A DNA stretch of 64,000 nucleotides from Alistipes dispar (GTDB lineage: Bacteria; Bacteroidota; Bacteroidia; Bacteroidales; Rikenellaceae): contig NZ_AP019736.1 in assembly GCF_006542685.1 (NCBI RefSeq), positions 310,001 to 374,000 of the forward strand, given 5' to 3'. The position numbers and the translations under genes are program-made. Positions 1-8,266 of the stretch are shown one piece after another (positions within the stretch are counted from its first letter, which is position 1; each line of letters begins with the position of its first letter). A model generated the notes under the pieces. The model did not search any database. It was not told the DNA's origin and was given only the letters and a program-made list of their open reading frames with translations.

Positions 1-797
1 TCAATCTGCGTCACGTCGCCCGTGACGATGAAACGCGCGTTGCGCCCCATGCGCGTCAGGAACATCTTGATCTGCGCGAGCGTGGTGTTCTGCGCCTCGT
101 CCAGAATGACGAAGGCGTTGTCGAGCGTCCGCCCGCGCATGTAGGCCAGCGGTGCGATCTGCACGGTTCCCTCTTCGAGGAACTTCTGGAGCTTCGCGGG
201 CGGGATCATGTCGTTGAGCGCGTCGTAGAGCGGCTGCAGGTAGGGGTCCAGCTTCTCCTTCATGTCGCCGGGCAGGAAGCCCAGCTTCTCGCCCGCCTCG
301 ACGGCCGGGCGCGTCAGGATGATGCGCCGCACCTGTTTCTCCTTCAGGGCCCGGACGGCCAGCGCGATGGCCGTATAGGTCTTGCCCGACCCGGCCGGGC
401 CGACGGCGAAGAGCAGGTCGCACTTGTCGTAGAGCCCCACCAGCCACTGCTGGTTCACCGTGCGGGCGCGGACGATATTGCCGTTGTTGCCGTACACGAT
501 CACGTCCTTGTCCGCGGGGGCGTCCGCCGCCCCGAAGCCCCCCGCGAAACACTGGTCGATGACCTGCGGGGAGATGTGCCCGTACTTGAGGTAATAGGCC
601 GCCAGCCCCTCCATGCGGGCGGCGAACCGGCGCGTCTCCGCCTCGGGGCCGAGCACCTTGAGCGACTGTCCGCGCGCCACGATCTTCAATGCGGGGTGCA
701 GCGCCTTGATCTGTTCCAGATAGACGTTCTGCGCCCCGTACAGTTCGCGGGGATCGACCCCTTCGACGGCGATTTCCCGTCCGAGCGTCTCCGTCAT
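1..797 (-). CDS. PhoH family ATPase (3' end cut by window)
   Basis: The reverse strand reads MTETLGREIAVEGVDP from the ATG at 797. A Walker A loop, GPAGSGKTYTAIA, is encoded around 365-400, and the frame runs open to base 1 ending in VTGDVTQI, a conserved C-terminal PhoH motif. PhoH-like proteins are cytoplasmic ATPases linked to RNA metabolism or stress; the exact role is not settled. About 265 residues are visible of the usual 310-350, so roughly the last 50 or more are missing. It lies 3 bases downstream of the barrel-protein gene and is probably co-transcribed with it. Confident family call. Confidence 0.93.
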   Translation of the reverse strand, partial: MTETLGREIAVEGVDPRELYGAQNVYLEQIKALHPALKIVARGQSLKVLGPEAETRRFAARMEGLAAYYLKYGHISPQVIDQCFAGGFGAADAPADKDVIVYGNNGNIVRARTVNQQWLVGLYDKCDLLFAVGPAGSGKTYTAIALAVRALKEKQVRRIILTRPAVEAGEKLGFLPGDMKEKLDPYLQPLYDALNDMIPPAKLQKFLEEGTVQIAPLAYMRGRTLDNAFVILDEAQNTTLAQIKMFLTRMGRNARFIVTGDVTQI

Positions 798-800
798 AGG

Positions 801-1394
801 CTAAAACAGATAACCGAAACTCAGTGCGACGTTGTACGAGCGGAGCTTGTCGAGCTGCTGGCCGTCGGGCAGCACGACGTCGTGCTTGGCCCGGAACTGG
901 CCGTTGTAGCGCAGATCGACGAGCAGGTGGCGCATCAGCACCACGCCGGCCCCGACCGTGAACGAGACCGTGGGACGCACACGCCCGAAATCGAGCAGGT
1001 CGCGCCCCGACTTCTGCTTGCTGTCGTTCATCACCGTAAAGACCGGTCCGGTGTAGATGCGCACGGGATGGAGCAGCCGCAGCGACAGCAGCACCGGCAC
1101 GTCGATCGAATTGGACTTGAGGTTCACCTCCTCGCCCCCCTCGGGCCGGATGCGCATGCCCTGGCGGACATAGAGAATCTGCGGCTCGACGGCGAAGGCG
1201 CCCAGATTCACGGCCGTCACGATGCCGGCCTGCCAGCCGCATTTGTTCCTGATGTCCGTCCGGTCCATGTCGGTCGTATAATCGGGAATGCTGATGCCTC
1301 CGATCACGCCCCATTCCACCCGCGTGCGGGGCCGCTGCGCCGCCGCGCTCCATGCGGCGGCTGCAAGCAGCAGGGTCAGTACGATTTTTTTCAT
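801..1394 (-). CDS. outer-membrane beta-barrel (PorT-like) protein
   Basis: 197 residues. The N-terminus MKKIVLTLLLAAAAWSAAAQ is a clear signal peptide. The rest alternates polar and hydrophobic residues as in a small barrel (GGISIPDY, AVEPQILYVRQGM, YTGPVF, DLRYNGQF) and ends in an aromatic residue (GYLF), typical of outer-membrane proteins folded by Bam. It matches the outer-membrane beta-barrel/PorT-like class common in Bacteroidetes; the ligand is unknown. Its start overlaps the stop of the upstream transporter by ATGA, so translational coupling in a transporter-barrel-phoH operon is likely. Confidence 0.85.
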   Translation of the reverse strand: MKKIVLTLLLAAAAWSAAAQRPRTRVEWGVIGGISIPDYTTDMDRTDIRNKCGWQAGIVTAVNLGAFAVEPQILYVRQGMRIRPEGGEEVNLKSNSIDVPVLLSLRLLHPVRIYTGPVFTVMNDSKQKSGRDLLDFGRVRPTVSFTVGAGVVLMRHLLVDLRYNGQFRAKHDVVLPDGQQLDKLRSYNVALSFGYLF

Positions 1395-2551
1395 ATCCGT
1401 TGTTCGTTGTTTGTCAGTTTCACGCTCGCCCAGAGCATGTAGCACACCAGCACGGCGACGAAGAGCATCCCCCAATGCGGACTGCCCGCCGCACGCGCGA
1501 CGGCGCCGCACGCCGGACCCGACACGGCTCCCGCCGAAATGGCCAGAATCATCAGCCCGGCCACCTCGTTGGCCCGCTCCGGCACGGCACGGGTCGCCAC
1601 GGAGTAGAAGGTGGCGAAGACGCACGCCATGCCGAAGCCCATGAGGCCCACGGCGGCATAGATCACCGCCCCGTTGTCCGTGAAGAGCAGCACGAGGCAG
1701 AGCGCCAGCACCCCGGCCATGTTCCAGCCCAGATACTTCGTGTCCCGGACCCGCACGAGGGCCCACGCCCCGACGATCGTCCCGACGATGCGGCAGGCGT
1801 AGAAACCCGTGGTCGTGAGGATCGACGAGGGGTTGTCGATCAGCCGCACCGAGAGGTAGCCGATCCCCACGTCGGCGGCGATGAAGCATGCCACGCCCAG
1901 CGCCGAGAGCAGCACCGCACGGTTCTTCAGCAGACCGAAGCAGGCTGCCAGTCCGACGGAGGTTCCGCTGCGCGGCGGCTCGGGCACGGAGGTCAGTTGC
2001 AGCCACACCCCGCCCGCGACCGTGAGGGCCGCGTAGATCGGCAGCAGCAGGCGCCACGACCCGGTCGCGGCGACCAGTCCCGTCACGATCGGCGCCAGCA
2101 GGAGCAGCGACGTGTTGCGGAAAATCTGCCCCACGGTCAGGTAGCTCGTCATGCGCTCCGCGGGAACGATGGTGGCCAGCAGCGGATTGACGGCCACCTG
2201 GATCGCCGTGTTGCCTATACCCAGCAGACCGAACCCGGCGAAGTACCACCCCAGCGCGCATCCCTCGCCGGCGGCATAGGGCACGAGCAGGCCGACGACC
2301 GTGAGGAGATAGCCCGCGAGCGCCGTCGTCTTGCGGCCCCGGCGGTTCATCCATGCGGCAAACGGCGCCGAAAGCACCAGAAACCAGAGGAACACCATCG
2401 TCGGAAGGAAGCTCACGGCCGCCTGCCGCTCCGCGGGGAACTCCGCGGCGATACGCCCCGTGATCGGAGCCACCATGTCGCAGAAACCCATGATGAAAAA
2501 TCCCGCGAGCACGGGACCGAGCAACCGTCTGTCCACTCTCTCGACACCCAT
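1391..2551 (-). CDS. MFS sugar transporter, FHS (FucP-like) type
   Basis: 386 residues from MGVERVDRRLLGPVLAGFF. About twelve hydrophobic segments span the protein. The cytoplasmic loop AAWMNRRGRKTTALAG after the second segment is the MFS signature, and GLLGIGNTAIQVAVNPLLA resembles the conserved helix of FucP/GluP-type proton symporters. It would import a hexose or deoxyhexose, but the substrate cannot be read from sequence. An in-frame extension upstream to 2812 exists, but it overlaps the intergenic region with the divergent gene's promoter and is not hydrophobic, so the ATG at 2551 was chosen. Confidence 0.85.
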   Translation of the reverse strand: MGVERVDRRLLGPVLAGFFIMGFCDMVAPITGRIAAEFPAERQAAVSFLPTMVFLWFLVLSAPFAAWMNRRGRKTTALAGYLLTVVGLLVPYAAGEGCALGWYFAGFGLLGIGNTAIQVAVNPLLATIVPAERMTSYLTVGQIFRNTSLLLLAPIVTGLVAATGSWRLLLPIYAALTVAGGVWLQLTSVPEPPRSGTSVGLAACFGLLKNRAVLLSALGVACFIAADVGIGYLSVRLIDNPSSILTTTGFYACRIVGTIVGAWALVRVRDTKYLGWNMAGVLALCLVLLFTDNGAVIYAAVGLMGFGMACVFATFYSVATRAVPERANEVAGLMILAISAGAVSGPACGAVARAAGSPHWGMLFVAVLVCYMLWASVKLTNNEQRI

Positions 2552-2735
2552 AACCAAAGCCGTTCCGGTTTTCAATGATTTTTCAAAGTTACGCTTTTTT
2601 GCCGAAAAGCGAAGCATCCGCCCCCGTTTTTTTGCGCCGCGCCGCCATGCGAGTGTCCGAACCGGACACCCCTTCCGCCTCTGCATCACGGACATGCCGG
2701 CCGGATTCCCCGGCGATGCGGACAGCTTCCGGGAG

Positions 2736-2766
2736 TTGCATGCCTCGCATCTTTTGCCTATCTTTG
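2736..2766 (+). promoter_or_regulatory. Bacteroidetes promoter for GH51 gene
   Basis: A TTG (-33 element) at 2736-2738 is followed after 20 bases by TATCTTTG at 2759-2766, matching the Bacteroidetes sigma-ABfr consensus (TTTG, 19-21 bp, TAnnTTTG). The start codon of the glycosidase is 46 bases further on. Confidence 0.8.
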
Positions 2767-2812
2767 TCCGACGGCCGGAGGTCCGCCCGTCACCCGAAAA
2801 CACCTGCCACAC

Positions 2813-4345
2813 ATGAAAAAACTGCTTCTGCCGCCCGTTTTCGCACTGCTCTGCCTGTCATCGCACGCCCAGGAAAACAGAATAACGATCGACGCAGGCG
2901 CCAGCCTCGGCGAGATCTCCCCGTACGTGTACGGACAATTCGTGGAATACATGGGACGCTGCATCGACGGAGGCATTTTCGACGAGGACTCGCCGCTGTC
3001 CGACAGCCGGGGATTCCGCCGCGACGTGCTGGAAAAGGTGAAGGAGCTCTCCCCGACGATGCTGCGGTTCCCGGGCGGAACGGCGGTCAAGACCTTCCAC
3101 TGGGAAGACGGGGTGGGTCCCAAAGAAGAGCGCAAGGCGAGGAAGAACCTGATCTGGGGCGGCATCAACGATTTTCATTTCGGCACGTGCGAGTTCATCG
3201 AGTATTGCAGGGAAATAGGCGCAGAGCCCTGCCTCGTGGTGAACCTCTCCACCGGATCGCCCGACGAGGCGGCCAACTGGGTCGAATACTGCAACGGAAC
3301 GGAAAACACATACTATGCCAACCTCAGGCGTTCGCACGGATACCCGGAGCCTTTCGGCGTGAAGTACTGGGCGCTGGGGAACGAGGAGGGGGCCGAACCC
3401 GACGCGGGACGCCATCAGGACCCCCGGAAATACGTGGAGGACGTGTGGCATTTCATCAAACTGATGAAACTGACGGACCCGTCCATCAAACTCATCGCCA
3501 ACGGCGAAGGGGGCGACATGCGCTGGAACGAAACGGTTCTGGACGGCCTGGGCGGAGCCGTGGACTACATCTCCTACCACAACTACGTGAACACGGAGGA
3601 GGGAAAGCCCTACTCCCTGTTCCGGAAGATCAAGGCGGCGGACAGGGGGCTCGCCGCCCTGGGCGCCTTCATCCGGGAGAACTGCCCGGACTCCGTTGAC
3701 AACTGGCAGGTATGGTACCGCTTTCCCCCTCGCCAGGACCGTATCAGAATCGCTTTCGACGAATGGGGAATCTGGGAGGCCGGAGGACCTCCCTACGGGA
3801 CGACCAACACCTACGAATGGCGTCACGGGCTGGCGACGGCGTATTTTCTCAACGCCATCCACCGCAACGCCCGCCACGTAGGAATAGCCAACTGGGCGCA
3901 GATGGTGAACATCCTCGCCCCGATCATGACCGACGAAACCGCCTCGGTAAGGCAGACGACGTTCTTCCCGCTCCGGGAATACCGCGCGAAAGGACTGAAA
4001 GAGAGCGTAAAGGCCGAGGCCGTATCCCCCGCAATGGACACGGACGTCGGTTCGCTGGACGTCTCCGCGACCATCGACCGGGAGCGCGGAAGGCTCAACC
4101 TGTTCGTCGTCAATCTCAACCCGAAGGCCCTGAAGACGCGCATCGTCTTCGAAAACTGCAAGGCGGACAAGCTCATACGGACCACCGTGCTGTCGGCCGC
4201 ATCGCTCGATGCCAGGAACACGCTGGACGACCCAGCCGGGAACGTCGTCGCAACGGCCACGGACACCGATCCGGGAAAGGCGGACGAAATCACGTTCAAG
4301 GGGGAATCCGTCACGATTTGCGAGTTCGCGCTCTCCTGCCGATGA
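2813..4345 (+). CDS. GH51 alpha-L-arabinofuranosidase, secreted
   Basis: 510 residues. The signal peptide is MKKLLLPPVFALLCLSSHAQ. The body is a GH51 TIM barrel plus C-terminal beta domain: ITIDAGASLGEISPYVYGQFVEYMG at the N-terminus, RFPGGT near 85-90, WALGNEEG with the acid/base Glu near 191, and FDEWG with the nucleophile Glu near 317. The family removes terminal alpha-L-arabinofuranosyl groups from arabinan and arabinoxylan with retention. It stands alone behind its own promoter, divergent from the sugar transporter gene, which may share a regulator. Periplasmic location is inferred from the signal peptide. Confidence 0.93.
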   Translation: MKKLLLPPVFALLCLSSHAQENRITIDAGASLGEISPYVYGQFVEYMGRCIDGGIFDEDSPLSDSRGFRRDVLEKVKELSPTMLRFPGGTAVKTFHWEDGVGPKEERKARKNLIWGGINDFHFGTCEFIEYCREIGAEPCLVVNLSTGSPDEAANWVEYCNGTENTYYANLRRSHGYPEPFGVKYWALGNEEGAEPDAGRHQDPRKYVEDVWHFIKLMKLTDPSIKLIANGEGGDMRWNETVLDGLGGAVDYISYHNYVNTEEGKPYSLFRKIKAADRGLAALGAFIRENCPDSVDNWQVWYRFPPRQDRIRIAFDEWGIWEAGGPPYGTTNTYEWRHGLATAYFLNAIHRNARHVGIANWAQMVNILAPIMTDETASVRQTTFFPLREYRAKGLKESVKAEAVSPAMDTDVGSLDVSATIDRERGRLNLFVVNLNPKALKTRIVFENCKADKLIRTTVLSAASLDARNTLDDPAGNVVATATDTDPGKADEITFKGESVTICEFALSCR

Positions 4346-4375
4346 CCTACGGGATTCGCGACGCAGGCCCGGCAT

Positions 4376-4425
4376 ATTTCCGCATGCCGGGCTTCTTTCG
4401 CATGCCGGGCTTTTTCCGGATGCGG
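4376..4425 (+). repeat. short tandem repeat, about 18-bp unit
   Basis: Three imperfect copies of a unit reading ttccgcatgccgggctt lie in tandem just after the GH51 stop codon. Each copy contains GCATGCCGGGC or a variant. No function is evident; it may act as part of the transcript end. Confidence 0.6.
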
Positions 4426-4464
4426 GACGCGGACGCCCCGGCCGGATTTTTTATCGCCGGGAGC

Positions 4465-4494
4465 TTGCGCATAACCCGATTTTTCCTATCTTTG
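4465..4494 (+). promoter_or_regulatory. promoter for Kef-type antiporter
   Basis: TTG at 4465-4467 and TATCTTTG at 4487-4494 are separated by 19 bases, a good Bacteroidetes promoter. The antiporter ATG follows 24 bases later. Confidence 0.8.
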
Positions 4495-4518
4495 TGGAAA
4501 GACTAAACACCGCACCGG

Positions 4519-6627
4519 ATGATCCCGTTACTCGCACATATAGACCTGACGCTGCCGCTCGAAGACCCGATCCTGAAATTCCTGCTCATTCTGGTCATCA
4601 TCCTCGCAGCGCCGCTGATTCTGAACAAGCTCAAAATCCCCTACCTGCTGGGGCTCATCATCGCCGGAGCGGTGATCGGCCCCCACGGACTGAACCTCGT
4701 GCTGCGCGACAGCAGCATCATCCTCTCGGGCACGGCCGGACTGCTCTACATCATGTTCCTCTCGGGACTCGACATGGACATGTCCGACTTCCGGCGCAAC
4801 AGTTGGCGCAGCCTCGTGTTCGGCCTCTACACCTTCTGCGTCCCGCTCGGGCTGGGCATCCTGGCCGGGTACTACGTGATGGGGTTCCCGCTCTACTCCT
4901 CGATCCTGCTGGCCGGGCTGTTCGCCTCGCAGACGCTCGTGGCCTACCCCATCGTCAGCAAGCTCGGCATCGCCCGCGACAAGGCGGTGACGATCGCCGT
5001 GGGGGGCACGGTCATCACCGACACGCTGGCCCTGCTGCTGCTCACCGTGATCGTCGGCATGGCCACGGGCAACGTGGACGACATGTTCTGGTGGCGGCTC
5101 GGCGCCTCGGTGCTCCTCTGCATCGTCATCATCGTCTTCCTCTTCCCGCTGCTGGCCCACTGGTTCTTCAAGCAGGTCAGCGACAGCGTCTCGCAGTACA
5201 TCTTCGTTCTGGCGATGGTCTTCCTCGGGGCCTTCTTCGCCCAGTTGGCCGGTCTCGAACCGATCATCGGCGCGTTCCTCTCGGGCATGGCCCTCAACCG
5301 GCTCATCCCGCGCACGTCGCCGCTGATGAACCGCGTGGAGTTCGTCGGCAACGCCATCTTCATCCCCTTCTTCCTGATCGGCGTGGGGATGCTCATCGAC
5401 TACCGGGCCTTCTTCCGCGACTGGGAGAGCATCGAGGTGGCGGCGATCATGATCGCGCTCATCACGGCGGCGAAATTCATCGCCGCATGGCTCACGCAGA
5501 AGAGCTTCCGCCTCTCGAAAGACCAGCGGACCGTCATCTTCGGACTGAGCAGCGCCCACGTGGCGGCCACGCTCGCCGCCGTCATGGTGGGCTACAACGT
5601 CATCCTGGGCCACACGCCCGACGGGGAGCCGATCCGGCTGCTGAGCGAAAGCGTGCTCAACGGCACGATCCTCATGATTCTGGCCACGTGCATCGTCTCG
5701 ACCTTCGCCACGCAGCGGGGCGCCCACAACATCGCCATGAACCATGCGCAGGACGATGCGGAGAAAGCGCCGCGCCGCGAGGACCACATCCTGATTCCGG
5801 TGGCCAACGAACGGTCGGTGGACGAGCTGGTGGGGCTGAGCGCCATGCTCAAACGCCCCAAGGAGCCCAACGGCCTCTACGCCCTGCACGCCATCGACAA
5901 CAAGGCCGAGGACCCCAACATCGAGAAACAGGCCCGGAAGGTGCTCGACATCGCGGCGACGACCGCCGCCGCGGGCGACCTCTACCTCCAACAACTGCTG
6001 CGTTACGACGTGAACATCTCGAACGCCATCGTGAGCGTCGTCCGCGAGCGCAACATCACCGACATCGTGCTGGGCATGCACCAGCGCACGCCCGGCATGC
6101 CGGCCATTCCGGCGATCCCGGGCATCCCGGGGGCTTCGGGTCCGGGCATCGGCCGCATGGTGACCGACGTACTGATGCAGAGCAACGTCACCACCTTCAT
6201 CTACAGCCCCGCGCAGCCGCTGGCCACCGTCAAGCGCCACCTGATCGTCGTGCCCGAAAAGGCCGAAAAGGAGGCCGGATTCCAGGCCTGGGTGCACCGC
6301 ATCCGGCAGTTGGCCGAGAACTCCGGCGCGAAGATCGTCTTCTTCGCCTCGGAAGGCACGCTCGAACACCTCCGCCCCCGCCGGGGCCGCAAACTCCCGG
6401 CCAACATCGGGTTCGTCGCGTTCGACCGCTGGGACGACCTCCCCTCGCTCGAACACGACCTGCGGAACGACGACTGCCTCTGGTTCGTGATGAGCCGCCG
6501 CGAGCGGGTCTCCTACCACCCCGCAATGAACCGCATCCCGGGCTATCTCGAACAGTACTTCGCGGGATACAGCTACGTGCTGCTCTACCCCGTGCAGGCG
6601 GGCGCCACGGAGAGCCGCTATCTGTAG
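4519..6627 (+). CDS. CPA2/Kef-type cation:proton antiporter with USP-like tail
   Basis: 702 residues. Residues 1-410 contain about twelve membrane segments of the Na+/H+ exchanger fold (LKIPYLLGLIIAGAVIGPHGL, LSGLDMDMSDFRRN, QLAGLEPIIGAFLSGMALN). The C-terminal 290 residues are soluble and look like two universal-stress-protein domains (DHILIPVANERSVDELVGLS and KRHLIVVPEKAEKEAGF). It should exchange K+ or Na+ for protons across the inner membrane; the ion is not determinable. A Pro/Gly/Ile-rich linker near residues 525-545 separates the two soluble halves. Monocistronic between two promoters. Confidence 0.92.
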   Translation: MIPLLAHIDLTLPLEDPILKFLLILVIILAAPLILNKLKIPYLLGLIIAGAVIGPHGLNLVLRDSSIILSGTAGLLYIMFLSGLDMDMSDFRRNSWRSLVFGLYTFCVPLGLGILAGYYVMGFPLYSSILLAGLFASQTLVAYPIVSKLGIARDKAVTIAVGGTVITDTLALLLLTVIVGMATGNVDDMFWWRLGASVLLCIVIIVFLFPLLAHWFFKQVSDSVSQYIFVLAMVFLGAFFAQLAGLEPIIGAFLSGMALNRLIPRTSPLMNRVEFVGNAIFIPFFLIGVGMLIDYRAFFRDWESIEVAAIMIALITAAKFIAAWLTQKSFRLSKDQRTVIFGLSSAHVAATLAAVMVGYNVILGHTPDGEPIRLLSESVLNGTILMILATCIVSTFATQRGAHNIAMNHAQDDAEKAPRREDHILIPVANERSVDELVGLSAMLKRPKEPNGLYALHAIDNKAEDPNIEKQARKVLDIAATTAAAGDLYLQQLLRYDVNISNAIVSVVRERNITDIVLGMHQRTPGMPAIPAIPGIPGASGPGIGRMVTDVLMQSNVTTFIYSPAQPLATVKRHLIVVPEKAEKEAGFQAWVHRIRQLAENSGAKIVFFASEGTLEHLRPRRGRKLPANIGFVAFDRWDDLPSLEHDLRNDDCLWFVMSRRERVSYHPAMNRIPGYLEQYFAGYSYVLLYPVQAGATESRYL

Positions 6628-6707
6628 GGAAGCATCGGACGCTGCCGCCGGGACCACGGTCCGGGGACGGCCGCGGGCGGCGCCTTTCATAATTCGCCCG
6701 ATTGTTG

Positions 6708-6715
6708 TATCTTTG
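6708..6715 (+). promoter_or_regulatory. -7 box for der
   Basis: TATCTTTG at 6708-6715 is a consensus -7 element; a weak TTTC about 20 bases upstream (6685) could be the -33 element. The leader to the der ATG is about 95 bases, longer than that of its neighbours. Confidence 0.65.
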
Positions 6716-6813
6716 CACGCACAAACTCCGGTCCGGACGGCCGGCGGCCCGCAGGGCAGACGAAGCCTGCGGTCCGGCAGGAGAGGTCCGGTCCCGCAAA
6801 ACGCAGAAAGAAC

Positions 6814-8118
6814 ATGAGCCTCGTAGCAATCGTCGGACGGCCCAACGTCGGCAAATCGACCCTCTTCAACCGCCTCGTCGGCGAACGCAAAGCGATCGTC
6901 GATGCGACGGCCGGAACCACGCGCGACCGCCACTACGGCAAAACGGACTGGAACGGCCGCGAATTCTCCGTGATCGACACGGGCGGCTACACCGTCAATT
7001 CCGACGACATCTTCGAAGACGAAATCCGCCGTCAGGTGATGCTGGCCATCGACGAAGCGGACGTCATACTCCTCCTGGTGGAGGTCTCCACCGGAATCAC
7101 GGACCTCGACGAGCTGATGGCCGACATCCTGCGCCGCTCGCCGAAAAAGGTGATCCTCGTCTGCAACAAGGTTGACAACAACGACCAGATCTACTCCTCG
7201 CACGAATTTTACGCCCTCGGTCTGGGCGACCCCTACTGCATCTCGTCCATGTCGGGAAGCGGCACGGGCGACCTGATGGACGCCATCCTCGCGGCGCTTC
7301 CCGCCGACGACGCGGACGAAGCGGAGGACGACCTGCCGCGCATCACGATCGTCGGACGGCCCAACGTCGGCAAATCGTCGCTCACGAACGCCTTGCTGGG
7401 CACCGAGCGCAACATCGTCACGTCGATCGCCGGAACCACGCGCGACTCGATCCACACGCGCTACAACAAGTTCGGCATGGACTTCTACCTCGTCGATACG
7501 GCCGGCATGCGCAAGAAGGGCAAGACGATGGAGGACCTCGAATTCTACTCGGTGATGCGGTCGATCCGGGCCATCGAGCAGTCCGACGTCTGCGTCCTGA
7601 TGCTCGACGCGCAGCAGGGACTCGAATCGCAGGACCTGAACATCCACAACCTCATCGTCCGCAACCGCAAGGGGTGCGTGATCGTGGTGAACAAGTGGGA
7701 CCTCGTGGAGAAGGACAGCAACACGATGAAGGAGTGGACCGAGTTCCTGAAAAAACGGCTCGCCCCGTTCAACGACATTCCGATCGTCTTCACCTCGGTG
7801 CTGAACAGACAGCGCATCCTCGACGTGCTCCAGACCGCGATCCGGGTGCACCAGTCGCGCAAACGCCGCATCTCCACGTCGGAGCTGAACGAGGAGCTGC
7901 TGCCGCTGATCGAGAACTACCCTCCCCCTGCAACCAAGGGCAAGTACATCAAGATCAAGTACGTCACGCAGTTGCCGACGCCGACGCCGCAGTTCGCCTT
8001 TTTCGTGAACCTGCCGCAGTACATCAAGGAGCCCTACCGCCGCTTCCTGGAAAACAACATCCGCGAACGGTGGGATTTCGCCGGAGTGCCCATCCAGATC
8101 TATTTCCGGCAGAAATAG
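6814..8118 (+). CDS. der: ribosome-assembly GTPase Der (EngA)
   Basis: 434 residues. Two tandem Era-type GTPase domains are visible, each with GRPNVGKS (residues 8-15 and near 180), a DTGG or DTAG switch II motif, and NKVD or NKWD. A C-terminal KH-like domain ends the protein (IKIKYVTQLPTPTPQFAFFVN). This double-GTPase arrangement is unique to Der, which matures the 50S subunit. The length is normal and all G motifs are intact. It has its own promoter and is convergent with the GH84 gene. Confidence 0.98.
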   Translation: MSLVAIVGRPNVGKSTLFNRLVGERKAIVDATAGTTRDRHYGKTDWNGREFSVIDTGGYTVNSDDIFEDEIRRQVMLAIDEADVILLLVEVSTGITDLDELMADILRRSPKKVILVCNKVDNNDQIYSSHEFYALGLGDPYCISSMSGSGTGDLMDAILAALPADDADEAEDDLPRITIVGRPNVGKSSLTNALLGTERNIVTSIAGTTRDSIHTRYNKFGMDFYLVDTAGMRKKGKTMEDLEFYSVMRSIRAIEQSDVCVLMLDAQQGLESQDLNIHNLIVRNRKGCVIVVNKWDLVEKDSNTMKEWTEFLKKRLAPFNDIPIVFTSVLNRQRILDVLQTAIRVHQSRKRRISTSELNEELLPLIENYPPPATKGKYIKIKYVTQLPTPTPQFAFFVNLPQYIKEPYRRFLENNIRERWDFAGVPIQIYFRQK

Positions 8119-8205
8119 GCCACGGAACCATCGCCCGAGGCGGCGCATTCCGGCAGTCGGGCTCCGACGCAAGCGAAGTCCCGGCGCCCCGCAGGCCCCG
8201 GCGCG

Positions 8206-8250
8206 AAAAAGACCCGCCCCGAAGCGACGACGCTTCGGGGCGGTTTCCGT
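8206..8250. terminator. bidirectional terminator between der and GH84
   Basis: A perfect 13-bp stem (CCGCCCCGAAGCG at 8214-8226 pairing with 8231-8243, loop ACGA) is preceded by AAAAA and followed by TTTCC. It lies between convergent genes and can serve both. Confidence 0.8.
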
Positions 8251-8266
8251 TCCGGGAGGCAGAGGC

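Noticed and set aside
4209..6692. An 827-codon plus-strand frame overlapping GH51 and the antiporter
   Set aside because: Its translation is Arg/Pro/His-rich without any family, and it runs out of frame through two well-supported genes.
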